Assembly (NCBI RefSeq): GCF_002975275.1
Contig: NZ_PCOQ01000023.1
Span: 40,768 to 104,767, forward strand
Direction: 5' to 3'
Length of the DNA: 64,000 nucleotides
Source of the DNA: Achromobacter sp. MYb9
GTDB lineage: Bacteria; Pseudomonadota; Gammaproteobacteria; Burkholderiales; Burkholderiaceae_B
Shown here: one piece after another, positions 9,061 to 17,731 of the stretch
Position numbering within the stretch: the first letter of the stretch is position 1
Layout: each line of letters opens with the position of its first letter
Notes under the pieces: model-generated
Told to the model about the DNA's origin: nothing
Database searches by the model: none
The model's input: only the letters and a program-made list of their open reading frames with translations
Made by a program: the position numbers and the translations under genes

Positions 9061-9795
9061 TTGAACGCCTTGTCAGAACCCCCTTCTCCGGCCGAAACCG
9101 CTTGGCGCATCCTGCCTCAGGGTGATCGCTGTCTGATCATCTCGTTCGGCGACAAGATCGATGCATCGGTCGGCCGGACCTGTCTGGCCGCGGCGCGCAA
9201 GCTGCGCGCCGCACAGTTGCCCGGCGTGACCGATGTCGTGCCTTCGTTCGTCGCGGTGGCCGTGCACTACCGGCCCGACGGCCTGGGCAACGGCCCCACC
9301 TGCCACAGCCTGACCGCAAGCATCGACGCCTTGCTGGCCGAAGGCATCGCCGCCGACGCTCTGGACGGCCGTCAGATCGACATCCCCGTCTGCTACGGTG
9401 GCCAGCATGGCCCCGACCTGTCCGAGGTGGCGCGGGCGGCTGGCGCGACGGAAGACGAAATCGTCGCGCTGCACAGCGAGCCACGCTGCATGGTGTTCAT
9501 GTTGGGCTTCGCGCCCGGCCACGCCTACCTGGGCGTGCATGACCCCAAACTGAATATCCCGCGTCGGCCCTCGCCACGCACTGCGGTGCCCGTCGGCTCG
9601 GTCGCCGTGGCCAACCGGCAGACCGTGATCTACCCCAACCGGCTGCCGGGCGGCTGGAACATTATCGGCGCGACGCCGCTGACGCTGTTCGACCCCGCCC
9701 GCGAGCCCGCTTCCCTGCTTCAACCCGGTGATTCGGTCCGATTCGTACCCATCAGCGCCCAGGAATTCGACCGCCTTCGGGAAGCCCGGCCATGA
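9061..9795 (+). CDS. pxpB: 5-oxoprolinase subunit PxpB (KipI-like)
   Basis: A 244-residue allophanate-hydrolase-subunit-1/KipI family protein. PxpA, PxpB and PxpC together hydrolyse 5-oxoproline (pyroglutamate) to glutamate with ATP. Family motifs are visible: the IPVCYGGQHGPDL segment, FMLGFAPGHAYLG and the PRLPSPR/PVGSVAVANRQTVIYP region. It begins with TTG at 9061, preceded by AGAGG at good spacing. The stop overlaps the pxpC start (ATGA), giving translational coupling through the three-gene operon. Confidence 0.92.
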   Translation: MNALSEPPSPAETAWRILPQGDRCLIISFGDKIDASVGRTCLAAARKLRAAQLPGVTDVVPSFVAVAVHYRPDGLGNGPTCHSLTASIDALLAEGIAADALDGRQIDIPVCYGGQHGPDLSEVARAAGATEDEIVALHSEPRCMVFMLGFAPGHAYLGVHDPKLNIPRRPSPRTAVPVGSVAVANRQTVIYPNRLPGGWNIIGATPLTLFDPAREPASLLQPGDSVRFVPISAQEFDRLREARP

Positions 9796-10802
9796 GCGTG
9801 ACCGTCATCAAGCCCGGCATGCTGTCCAGCTTCCAGGATCGGGGTCGCGACGGCTACCAGCACGAAGGCATTCCGGCCGCGGGCGCCATGGACGAACGCG
9901 CGCACCGGCTGGCTAACGCGCTTGCCGGCAATAGCGGCGACCCGGCCACCCTGGAAATGACCCTGCTTGGCCCCACGCTCCGCTTTGACGCCCCGGCATG
10001 CTTCGCGCTGACGGGCGCCGACCTGGGCGCCACCCTCAATGGCCGGGACATCCCCCTGCACCGGCCGCTGGTGGCCCGGGCGGGCGACACCCTGGCCTTC
10101 GGCGCCAGGCCGGCCGTGGGCGTGCGCGGCTATCTGGCGGTGCATGGCGGCTTTGCGCTGCCTGCCGTCATGGGCAGCGAAGCGACCTACCTGCGCAGCG
10201 GCTTCGGTGGATTCCAGGGCCGGGCGCTGGCCAAAGGCGACCGCATTGCGCTGCGCGCCCCGCTGGACGGCCACGGCCTGGATGCGCTGCAAGCGGCGCT
10301 ATGGGATATCCGCGCTTATCTGCCCGGCACGCTGGGCGGCCAACGGCGCGGCGCCATCCGTTTCCTGCCGGGCATGCACTGGGAAGAATTCTCGGCGGCC
10401 ACGCGGCAGGCCTTCACGGATGCGGAATTCCGCGTCAGCCCCCAGTCCGACCGCATGGGATACCGCCTGACGGGCCCGGCGCTGTCCATGAGCCGGCCGC
10501 GCCAGATGCTGTCCGAGGCCGCCAGTTTCGGCACCGTGCAGGTGCCCGCGGGCGGCGAAGCCATTATCCTCATGGCCGACCGGCAAACCACCGGCGGCTA
10601 TCCCAAGATCGCGCAGATCGCGACGGTGGACCTGCCCGCGCTGGCGCAATCCGCGCCCGGCCAGGCGCTGCGCTTCCAGCTGATCAGCCTGGATGACGCG
10701 CAACGCCTGGACGCCGGGCGCGAACACGCGTTCATGCAATTGCAAGAGGCGCTGGCCCCCCTGCGCGCGCTTCTGGCCCCCGCAACAAGGAAACCACAAT
10801 GA
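9792..10802 (+). CDS. pxpC: 5-oxoprolinase subunit PxpC (KipA-like)
   Basis: A 336-residue biotin-dependent carboxyltransferase-like protein (allophanate hydrolase subunit 2/KipA family). The N-terminal GMLSSFQDRGRDGYQHEGIP and the AGAMDERAHRLANALAGN block are diagnostic, and the C-terminal half has SDRMGYRLTGP and ADRQTTGGYPKIAQI. It forms the PxpBC complex that is thought to phosphorylate 5-oxoproline. It overlaps both neighbours by four bases. Confidence 0.92.
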   Translation: MSVTVIKPGMLSSFQDRGRDGYQHEGIPAAGAMDERAHRLANALAGNSGDPATLEMTLLGPTLRFDAPACFALTGADLGATLNGRDIPLHRPLVARAGDTLAFGARPAVGVRGYLAVHGGFALPAVMGSEATYLRSGFGGFQGRALAKGDRIALRAPLDGHGLDALQAALWDIRAYLPGTLGGQRRGAIRFLPGMHWEEFSAATRQAFTDAEFRVSPQSDRMGYRLTGPALSMSRPRQMLSEAASFGTVQVPAGGEAIILMADRQTTGGYPKIAQIATVDLPALAQSAPGQALRFQLISLDDAQRLDAGREHAFMQLQEALAPLRALLAPATRKPQ

Positions 10803-11566
10803 CCACCCGCATCGATATGAACTGCGACATGGGCGAAAGCTATGGCGCGTGGACCATGGGCAACGACACGGCGGTGCTGCAATACGTCAGCTCCGCCAAT
10901 ATCGCTTGCGGCTTTCATGGCGGGGACCCCGCCACCATGCGCAAGACCGTCGCCGCGGCGCGGAAGCAGGGCGTGGCGCTGGGCGCCCATCCCAGCTTGC
11001 AGGACCTGGCGGGGTTCGGCCGCCGCGTCATCCAGATCACGCCGGATGAAGCCTATGACATCGTGGTCTATCAGATCGGCGCGCTGGCCGGCGTGGCCGC
11101 TTCGCAAGGCGCGCGCCTGCACCATGTGAAGGCCCACGGCGCGCTGTACAACATGGCCGCCCGCGATGAAGGGCTGTCACGCGCCATCTGCCAGGCGGTC
11201 AAGGATGTGGATGCGTCGCTGATCCTGTACGGGCTGGCGGGCAGCAAGCTGATCGACGCGGCGCGCGCGATCGGTCTGACAGCGGCCAGCGAAGTGTTTG
11301 CCGACCGCTCCTACCAGGACGACGGTTCACTGACGCCGCGCACGCGCGCCGGCGCCATGATCGAAGACCTGGACCAGGCGGTGGCGCAAGTGGTGCGCAT
11401 GGTGCGCGAAGGAAAGGTGCGTTCCGTCGACGGGCACGACGTGCCGGTGCAAGCCGACACGCTTTGCATCCACGGCGATCAGCCCAACGCCTTGCTGTTC
11501 GCCAACGGCATCCGCCAGGCGCTGGAGCAGGCGGGCATCGAAATCCGCACGCCGCCTCGGGCCTGA
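10799..11566 (+). CDS. pxpA: 5-oxoprolinase subunit PxpA (LamB/YcsF family)
   Basis: A 255-residue LamB/YcsF family protein, the third component of ATP-dependent 5-oxoprolinase. The N-terminus MNCDMGESYGAW, the block ANIACGFHGGDP and VKAHGALYN are family signatures, as is EVFADRSYQDDGSL. Length and motif order match complete members. It closes the pxpBCA operon; a GntR-type gene follows convergently. Confidence 0.94.
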   Translation: MTTRIDMNCDMGESYGAWTMGNDTAVLQYVSSANIACGFHGGDPATMRKTVAAARKQGVALGAHPSLQDLAGFGRRVIQITPDEAYDIVVYQIGALAGVAASQGARLHHVKAHGALYNMAARDEGLSRAICQAVKDVDASLILYGLAGSKLIDAARAIGLTAASEVFADRSYQDDGSLTPRTRAGAMIEDLDQAVAQVVRMVREGKVRSVDGHDVPVQADTLCIHGDQPNALLFANGIRQALEQAGIEIRTPPRA

Positions 11567-11606
11567 GCGGGGCGCAGGCCAGGAAGCGTCCGCGCGTTCC
11601 GGCCGT

Positions 11607-12347
11607 TCAAGCCCGGCCGTAGCGCGGCGCCAGTTCTTCCGCGGCCTGTTCGGCGGCGTCGCGGTATGCCTGCAGAATACCCGGCAGCACTTCCACGACA
11701 TAGGTGCGCGTCAAATCGGCCGCGCGCTCGAAATCGCGGACGGCCAGCGCCTGCGTGATGCCGTGCGTATAGATCTGCAAGGTATTGGTTTCGATCGAGC
11801 GCCGGGCCAGCAGATAGCGCAGCGGCTCCACCTGTTCGTAGAGCTTGCTGAGCATGCTGGTCAGCGGCGTATTGCCCGTATAGCGGGCCGCCGCCAGATA
11901 GAACTCGCGCGCCGCCGCGATGCAGGCCCGAATATCGCGCTTGGCCACGGCCGCCGCGATGGCCTCGTCATAGCTGCGCAGTTCGGCCACCAGCGGCGCC
12001 AGGTCGTGCATGTCCGCCAACTGGCGGATGCAATACGCCTCCAGCTCCGCGCGCAGCAGGTACAGGTGACGGATCTGCGTTTCGGTATAGAGGGTGACCC
12101 TGAAGCCCTTGCGTTGGATATGCGTGACCAGGCCGCTCAGTTCCAGCAACCGCAGCGCTTCCCGGATCGGGCTGCGGCTGGTGCCGAAACGCTGCTCTAG
12201 TTCTTGCTCCCGCAAGGGCTGCCCAGGCCGGATAGTGCCATCCACTATCAACTCACGAATCTGTTCCTGTAGGAAATACGGAATCGTGGCGGGCGCTTTG
12301 ACGTCCAATCGGCTCCCCTTGTACTGCGCGATGCGTGGTTGAGACAC
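11607..12347 (-). CDS. GntR-family regulator, FCD subfamily
   Basis: A regulator of up to 246 residues with an N-terminal winged helix-turn-helix (IRPGQPLREQELEQRFGTSRSPIREALRLLE) and an all-helical FCD effector domain. The GTG at 12347 gives the longest form; a TTG at 12308 has a better ribosome site (AAGGGGAG) and would start the protein at MDVKAPATIP, which is more typical. It converges on pxpA and may control oxoproline use, but this is only positional. Confidence 0.85.
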   Translation of the reverse strand: MSQPRIAQYKGSRLDVKAPATIPYFLQEQIRELIVDGTIRPGQPLREQELEQRFGTSRSPIREALRLLELSGLVTHIQRKGFRVTLYTETQIRHLYLLRAELEAYCIRQLADMHDLAPLVAELRSYDEAIAAAVAKRDIRACIAAAREFYLAAARYTGNTPLTSMLSKLYEQVEPLRYLLARRSIETNTLQIYTHGITQALAVRDFERAADLTRTYVVEVLPGILQAYRDAAEQAAEELAPRYGRA

Positions 12348-12431
12348 CGAGAAGATACTAGAAATCTATTGAAACACAAATAAGAATATTGTTGCAGAGA
12401 CCAATAACTTTCGCTACGCCCTGCCCCGGGA

Positions 12432-13070
12432 TCAGTCCCAATCGTCGCGATAGACGAATTTGGGCATCTGCCAGTTGAAGCGCAGCGCCAGCAGGCGCAG
12501 GGCCAGGCCGGCCGCCAGCGCCACGGGCACGGCGGCGTTGGCCGACAGGCCCAGGGACTGTCCGCCCAGGTAAAGCGCCCCGGTCACGACCGACACGCTG
12601 GCGTACAGCTCCTTGCGGAACAGCAGCGGCACTTCGTTGCACAGCACGTCGCGCAGCACCCCGCCGGCGCAGCCGGTGATCATCCCGCTGATCAGCACCA
12701 CCGTGATCGGCAATTGCATCAGCTGCGCCACCTGGCAGCCGATGACGGTGAACGCCACCAGCCCCAGGGCGTCGGCCAACAGGAATACGCTGCGCAGGCG
12801 CCGCATGACGGGCGCGATCAAGGCGGTCAGGATCGCGGCGCCGCCCGTCATCCACAGGTACTCGGGATGGATGACCCACGTCAGCGGGTAGTGTCCCAGC
12901 AGCACGTCGCGCAGCGACCCGCCGCCCAGGGCGGTCACGCAGGCAATGATGCAGACGCCCATCCAGTCCATGTCGCGCCGGCCGGCCGACAACGCCGCCG
13001 TCATGGCTTCGGCCACGATGGCGACCAGGTACAGCGTGTGCAGCAGGGCAGGAGAAATATCGGAGAGCAT
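12432..13070 (-). CDS. TRIC-type (UPF0126/YicG-like) membrane protein
   Basis: A 212-residue inner-membrane protein made of two homologous three-helix halves, each with a glycine-rich signature: GGGSLRDVLLGHYP in the first half and GCAGGVLRDVLCNEVP in the second. This duplicated GG-LRD-L pattern defines the trimeric intracellular cation channel (TRIC/UPF0126) family. About six or seven hydrophobic helices are visible. The ATG at 13070 is chosen since upstream residues lack membrane character. Physiological role in bacteria is unclear; cation conductance is inferred from the family. Confidence 0.87.
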   Translation of the reverse strand: MLSDISPALLHTLYLVAIVAEAMTAALSAGRRDMDWMGVCIIACVTALGGGSLRDVLLGHYPLTWVIHPEYLWMTGGAAILTALIAPVMRRLRSVFLLADALGLVAFTVIGCQVAQLMQLPITVVLISGMITGCAGGVLRDVLCNEVPLLFRKELYASVSVVTGALYLGGQSLGLSANAAVPVALAAGLALRLLALRFNWQMPKFVYRDDWD

Positions 13071-13210
13071 GGGGAAAGGCGGCAGCAAGACGGTGATCGG
13101 GCCGGAACGCGGCGCGGACTCGGGGTACGGCAGGCCCCATTGTATTGACCCTGACCGTGCGCAAGGCGCCATTGCCTACAGGCGTTCCATCCCTTACGCT
13201 GGACCGTGCG

Positions 13211-13252
13211 TTGATATCGATCAATCCCCGGTCCGCATCGCGGCGGGACAAT
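13211..13252 (+). promoter_or_regulatory. FNR/Anr-type box with class II promoter for the stress protein
   Basis: TTGAT-ATCG-ATCAA at 13211-13224 is a perfect match to the FNR/Anr consensus. A -10-like GACAAT lies at 13247-13252, predicting a start near 13259 and centring the box at about -41.5, the classic position for FNR activation. The downstream gene encodes a universal stress protein. Confidence 0.75.
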
Positions 13253-13334
13253 GGGGACATGCCCTCACGGGCGGCAACCGCCAGGTTGCCCGGATGCGGA
13301 AGCCGGCACCCTGGCTTGAACCGGGAGATAACGT

Positions 13335-14201
13335 ATGACACAGCAAACAGGCCCCATCCTATTGGCAACGGACCTGAGCGCGCGGGGCGACCGTGCCCTG
13401 GACCGCGCGCTCCAGCTCACCAAAGAGCTCAACACCAAGCTGATCGTCCTGCATGTCATGGAAAGCCATGCCACGCCCGCCCGTCTTACCACGCCGGTCT
13501 GGCGGCGCCTGTCGACCGATCACAAAGCGCTGGCCGAACGCGAGCTGTCCGAAGACCTGGCTGCCGCCGACGTGCCGTCCGAAGTCGTCGTCGTATCCGG
13601 CGATCCCCTCACGCGCATCATGGAAACCGCCGACAGCTTCGGCTGCTCGCTGATCGTCACCGGCATCGCCCGCGACGAGACGCTGGGCCGGCTGCTGCTG
13701 GGCACCACCGTCGAAAAACTGGCCCGCCAGGCGCGCCAGCCGGTTCTGGTGGTCAAGACCCGTCCGCGCAAGCCGTACCGCGACGTGCTGGTCGCCACCG
13801 ATTTCTCGCCCGGCTCGCGCCAGGCCCTGCGCGCCGCGTTGCAACTGGTGCCCAACGCCAATCTGACGCTGTTCCACGCCTATGACGTGCCGTTTCAGGG
13901 CAAGACCGTGCCCGACGACGCCATCACGCGCAGCTTCTACAACGGCGCCGAACAAAGCGCGCGGGAATTCACGGCTGAAACGCCCGAACTGGCCGGCAAG
14001 ACGCCCCAGATCGTGCTCGAGGCCGGTCAGCCCGAAACCGTGCTGTCGGAATACTCGTTCAACCACCGCTCCGACCTGGTCGTCACGGGCACCCACGGCC
14101 GCACCGGCATCCTGCGCACCGCCATCGGCAGCGTGGCCGAGCGGCTGCTGGAATCCTTGCCCAGCGACGTGCTGATCGTCCGGCTGACCGAAAAGGAATA
14201 A
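13335..14201 (+). CDS. Tandem-domain universal stress protein
   Basis: A 288-residue protein with two UspA domains (about 1-145 and 150-287). Each begins with a strand such as ILLATDLS and DVLVATDFSPGS. The second domain ends with the ATP-binding G-x2-G-x9-G-S type motif (GTHGRTGILRTAIGSVAERLL), whereas the first has a diverged GIARDETLGRLLLGTTVEKL. GGGAG precedes the ATG. The FNR-type box upstream implies induction under low oxygen, as for Anr-controlled stress proteins in Pseudomonas. Confidence 0.92.
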   Translation: MTQQTGPILLATDLSARGDRALDRALQLTKELNTKLIVLHVMESHATPARLTTPVWRRLSTDHKALAERELSEDLAAADVPSEVVVVSGDPLTRIMETADSFGCSLIVTGIARDETLGRLLLGTTVEKLARQARQPVLVVKTRPRKPYRDVLVATDFSPGSRQALRAALQLVPNANLTLFHAYDVPFQGKTVPDDAITRSFYNGAEQSAREFTAETPELAGKTPQIVLEAGQPETVLSEYSFNHRSDLVVTGTHGRTGILRTAIGSVAERLLESLPSDVLIVRLTEKE

Positions 14202-14218
14202 GCCGCGCGCAAGGAACA

Positions 14219-14250
14219 TCGGCGCCCCATCCCGGGCGCCGATTTTTTTT
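14219..14250 (+). terminator. Rho-independent terminator after the stress protein gene
   Basis: TCGGCGCCC and GGGCGCCGA form a 9-base stem with loop CATCCC, followed by eight T. It separates two convergent genes. Confidence 0.92.
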
Positions 14251-14292
14251 GTGCGAAGGATGCGAATCCCGGAAGGACCGGCCGCCGCGCCC

Positions 14293-15576
14293 TTACGCCT
14301 GGTCCCCCTGCCTTTCCATGGTGTCGATCGTGCCGCGCAGCATCTTCAGCAGCACGAGGCCTGGCAGCGCGATCACTACCGTCACCAGGAAGAAGCCTGG
14401 CCAGCCCATGTACCCCACCAGCGGCGGGGTCAGCGGCCCGGCCAGATACGTGCGGCCCACCGCCGACAACGCCGACAGCAGCGCGAACTGCGTCGCGGAA
14501 AACTGCTTACGGCACAGCGCCATCAACAAGCCCACGAAAGACGCGGTGCCCAGCCCGCCGCACAGGTTTTCGATCCCGACGCCCGTTGCCATCAGCCACA
14601 GGTTCTTCGGGCTGATCGCGATGAGCCAGTACGCCAGGTTGGACACCGCTTGCAGCAGCCCGAAGGCCATCAGCGACCGGTACAGACCCCAGCGCGACAT
14701 CAGCGAGCCGCCGGCCAGCGCACCCACGATGGTGGCGGCCAGCCCCAACACCTTGTTCACCGTGCCGACTTCGGTGGGCGTGAATCCCGCCCCGCGGATC
14801 AGGAACGTGGTGGACAAGGCGCCCGCGAAGGCGTCTCCCAGCTTGTACAGCACGATCAGCAACAGCACCGCCAGCGCGCCACGCCGCGTGAAAAATTCGC
14901 GCAGCGGCTCGCCAACCGCCTCGCGAAGATTGCGGGGCGCGACGACGACGTGTTCGGGTTCGGGCGCCAGCAGTGTCGCCACCGCGCACAGCAGCATCAG
15001 GCCGCCCATCAGCACATAGGTATAGCCCCAGCCGATCCATTGGTCCGCCAGGATCAGCGCCAGGCCGCCAGAGGCAATCATGGCCAGGCGGTAGCCCATG
15101 ACCTTGACGGCGGCGCCGGCGCCGCGTTCCTCCTTGCGCAGCACGTCGGTGCAATAGGCGTCGAACGCGATGTCCTGCGTGGCGGACAGGAAAGCCACCA
15201 GCACCGCCAGCATCGCCAGCGGCATGAGGGCCGTCGACGGCGACATCATGCCCATCGCCATGATGGTCAACGCCAGCAGCAACTGCGTCACCAGCATCCA
15301 GCCGCGGCGGCGGCCCAACAAGGGCGGCACATACCGGTCGACCAGGGGTGCCCAAAGGAATTTGATGGTGTAGGCCGTGCCCACCAGGGTGAGGAAACCG
15401 ATTTCCTGAAGCGGCACGCCTTCCACGGTTGCCCAGGCTTGCAAGGTTCCGCTGGTCAGGGCCAACGGCAATCCGCTGGCAAAGCCCAGGACCAGCAAGG
15501 GGGCCACGCGGGGGCTGGTGTAGACGTTGGATACAGCGGTGATGACGGTCTCCTGAAACGCGCCGGCGCGGCGCAA
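14293..15576 (-). CDS. AmpG-like MFS permease
   Basis: A 427-residue major facilitator superfamily protein with about 12 hydrophobic helices. The start region FASGLPLALTSGTLQAW, the KFLWAPLVDRY loop and the helix-4 segment ATQDIAFDAYCTD match the AmpG muropeptide permease group, which imports cell-wall GlcNAc-anhydroMurNAc peptides for recycling. The start is uncertain: only a TTG at 15576 precedes the first helix without truncating it. It is a single gene convergent with the stress protein gene. AmpG is a family-level call; other MFS importers of the same clan are possible. Confidence 0.8.
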   Translation of the reverse strand: MRRAGAFQETVITAVSNVYTSPRVAPLLVLGFASGLPLALTSGTLQAWATVEGVPLQEIGFLTLVGTAYTIKFLWAPLVDRYVPPLLGRRRGWMLVTQLLLALTIMAMGMMSPSTALMPLAMLAVLVAFLSATQDIAFDAYCTDVLRKEERGAGAAVKVMGYRLAMIASGGLALILADQWIGWGYTYVLMGGLMLLCAVATLLAPEPEHVVVAPRNLREAVGEPLREFFTRRGALAVLLLIVLYKLGDAFAGALSTTFLIRGAGFTPTEVGTVNKVLGLAATIVGALAGGSLMSRWGLYRSLMAFGLLQAVSNLAYWLIAISPKNLWLMATGVGIENLCGGLGTASFVGLLMALCRKQFSATQFALLSALSAVGRTYLAGPLTPPLVGYMGWPGFFLVTVVIALPGLVLLKMLRGTIDTMERQGDQA

Positions 15577-15651
15577 CTGGCATCGCGCCGCGGGCTTGCG
15601 GCATTTTAGGGCTTGTTCGGCCGCGCCGTCAGGACGATCGGTGTCGGAATG

Positions 15652-16266
15652 TCAGGGCGACGCGAAGCGATAGACCGCCAGCGTGCTGCGCCAGCTGGGG
15701 AATAGCTTGACCTCGCGGCCTTCGTTGAAGGTCGCGCGTTCCAGGATGCGCACGTCCACGACGCCCGCCAGCTGTTCGAAGTCGCGCAGCGTGCACAGGT
15801 GGATGTTCGGCGTGTTGTACCACTGGTAGGGCATCTGGCCCGTCACCGGCATGCGGCCGCGCAAGATGGCCCAGCCGTGCGGCCAGTAGCCGAAGTTGGG
15901 AAACGACACGATGCCGTAACGCGCCACCCGCGCCATCTCGCGCAGGATGTGTTCGGTGTGGTGCATCGACTGCAAGGTCTGCGACAGCACCACCGTGTCG
16001 AACTGCTTGTCGTCGAACAGCGCCAGGCCGTCTTCAAGGTTTTGCTGGATCACCTCGACCCCGCGACGCACACAGGCGATGACGCAGGTGTCGTCCAGTT
16101 CGACGCCCGCGCCGCGCACCTGGCGGTGGTCGCGCAGGTGCGCCAGCAGCGCGCCGTCGCCACAGCCCAAGTCCAGGACGCGGCTGCCGGGCTCGATCCA
16201 TCCTGCAATGCGCGCCAGGTCGGGCCGCAGCGCGCTGTGGGCATAGCGGGGGGTCACAGGGGTCAT
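15652..16266 (-). CDS. metW: Methionine biosynthesis protein MetW
   Basis: A 204-residue SAM-methyltransferase-fold protein of the MetW family. Motif I ([15 protein letters not shown]) and the conserved [17 protein letters not shown] and [10 protein letters not shown] blocks are present. MetW accompanies MetX in many Proteobacteria and supports homoserine acylation. Its start overlaps the metX stop by four bases, so the pair is co-translated and falls under the same riboswitch. Confidence 0.94.
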   Translation of the reverse strand: MTPVTPRYAHSALRPDLARIAGWIEPGSRVLDLGCGDGALLAHLRDHRQVRGAGVELDDTCVIACVRRGVEVIQQNLEDGLALFDDKQFDTVVLSQTLQSMHHTEHILREMARVARYGIVSFPNFGYWPHGWAILRGRMPVTGQMPYQWYNTPNIHLCTLRDFEQLAGVVDVRILERATFNEGREVKLFPSWRSTLAVYRFASP

Positions 16267-17525
16267 TCGGAGCGTCCTTCGGTCGGAGCGGCGGCGTCGC
16301 CAAGCCCAAGCTCGCGCGCGATCCGTTCGTAATAGCCGCGCACCACGGCATGGTAGCGCGCGTCTTCCAGCAGGAAGGCGTCGTGGCCGTGCGGCGCGTC
16401 GATTTCGGCGTAGGTGACGGGGCTGGCGTTCTTCAGCAGCGCGCGTACGATCTCGCGCGAGCGTTCAGGCGGAAAGCGCCAATCGGTCGAGAACGACACC
16501 AGCAGAAAATCGGCCTTGGCCGGCGCCAGCGCGCGTGCCAGGTCGCCGCCCGTCGTGCGGGCGGGATCGAAGTAATCCAGCGCGCGGGTAATCAGCAGAT
16601 AGGTGTTGGCGTCGAAGTAGCGCGTGAACTTCTCGCCCTGGTAGCGCAGGTAAGACTCCACCTCGAATTCGACGTCGTAGCCATAGCGGTACGCGCCATC
16701 TTCCGCGGGCGCGCGTTGCGCACGGCCAAACTTCTCGGCCATGTCGTCGTCCGACAGGTAAGTGATGTGCCCGATCATGCGGGCCACCGACAGGCCGCGG
16801 CGCGGAACGGTGTCCTGCGCGTAGTAGTCGCCGCCGTGGAAATCCGGATCGGTGATGATGGCGCGGCGCGCCACTTCATTGAAGCCGATGTTCTGCGCCG
16901 ACAGGCGCGGCGTGCTGGCGATCACCACGCAATGGGCCACGCGCTCGGGCAGCGTGATGGCCCAGCTGAGCGCCTGCATGCCGCCCAGCGATCCACCCAT
17001 CACCGCCGCGAAGCGGTCGATGCCGAAGTGGTCGGCTACGCGAGCCTGCGCGCGCACCCAGTCTTCCACCGTCAGCACCGGGAACGCGGCGCCCCAGGGC
17101 TTGCCGGTGGCCGGGTTGATGCTGGCCGGCCCGGTCGAACCGAAGCACGAGCCCAGGTTGTTCACGCCGATCACGAAGAAGAGGTTGGTGTCCACCGGCT
17201 TGCCGGGGCCCACCATGTTGTCCCACCAGCCCAGGTCGCTGGGGTTGTCCGCCGCCTGCCCCGCCACGTGGTGCGAGGCATTGAGCGCATGGCAGATCAG
17301 GACCGCGTTGGTGCGCTGGGCGTTGAGCGTGCCGTAGGTTTCCACGGCAAGTTCGTAGGCAGCCAGCGACTGGCCGCTGAGCAATGGCAGCGGCTCATCG
17401 AAACGGATGAAGGTGGGTGCGACAAGACCGACGGAACCGGGATCAACGGTGTCGGAAGTCGTGACGGTTGCGGGAACGAACCCGCTGGCCGAATCACCGG
17501 CCAAATGTTGGGCAGGAGTGGTCAT
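16263..17525 (-). CDS. metX: Homoserine O-acyltransferase MetX
   Basis: A 420-residue alpha/beta-hydrolase-fold homoserine O-acyltransferase (acetyl- or succinyl-CoA donor), the first dedicated step of methionine synthesis. The nucleophile elbow is [10 protein letters not shown], the substrate-site sequences [12 protein letters not shown] and [14 protein letters not shown] are conserved, and the catalytic Asp and His lie in [10 protein letters not shown] and [10 protein letters not shown]. The N-terminal extension (about 1-35) is longer than in minimal members. It is preceded by a SAM-II-like riboswitch and followed by overlapping metW. Confidence 0.94.
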   Translation of the reverse strand: MTTPAQHLAGDSASGFVPATVTTSDTVDPGSVGLVAPTFIRFDEPLPLLSGQSLAAYELAVETYGTLNAQRTNAVLICHALNASHHVAGQAADNPSDLGWWDNMVGPGKPVDTNLFFVIGVNNLGSCFGSTGPASINPATGKPWGAAFPVLTVEDWVRAQARVADHFGIDRFAAVMGGSLGGMQALSWAITLPERVAHCVVIASTPRLSAQNIGFNEVARRAIITDPDFHGGDYYAQDTVPRRGLSVARMIGHITYLSDDDMAEKFGRAQRAPAEDGAYRYGYDVEFEVESYLRYQGEKFTRYFDANTYLLITRALDYFDPARTTGGDLARALAPAKADFLLVSFSTDWRFPPERSREIVRALLKNASPVTYAEIDAPHGHDAFLLEDARYHAVVRGYYERIARELGLGDAAAPTEGRSE

Positions 17526-17530
17526 ACGGA

Positions 17531-17588
17531 CCTCTTTAGCTGGATTTATTGGAAGGCGCCCGCAAGCGGATCAGGCAAATCGGCGCCG
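17531..17588 (-). promoter_or_regulatory. SAM-II (SAM-alpha) riboswitch of metXW
   Basis: Read on the minus strand, a GGCGCC...GGCGCC stem encloses GATTT, and the 3' side carries AATAAATCCAGCTAAAGAGG directly before the metX start. This reproduces the SAM-II layout: P1 stem, loop GATTT pairing with downstream AAATC as a pseudoknot, and the conserved GCTAAA(G/A)AGG that includes the Shine-Dalgarno sequence. SAM binding is known to hide that site and shut off translation. Motif identity is strong by eye; a covariance search was not possible. Confidence 0.85.
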
Positions 17589-17622
17589 AAATATGGGTCA
17601 TGCAATGGGTACTGCGAAAAGA

Positions 17623-17628
17623 ATTCTA
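17623..17628 (-). promoter_or_regulatory. Probable -10 element of the metXW promoter
   Basis: TAGAAT on the minus strand, with a weak CTGCCA 16 bases upstream as a possible -35, would start transcription about 30 bases before the riboswitch. Confidence 0.45.
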
Positions 17629-17731
17629 GCACTGCTTGCGGCCGTGGCAGCAGCCCGCCCGCCGGTGGGACAATAGCCTTTACCGGCGGCGCCCCCTTCC
17701 CGACGCGGCGCGCCCCCCTGACGGAAAGGAT

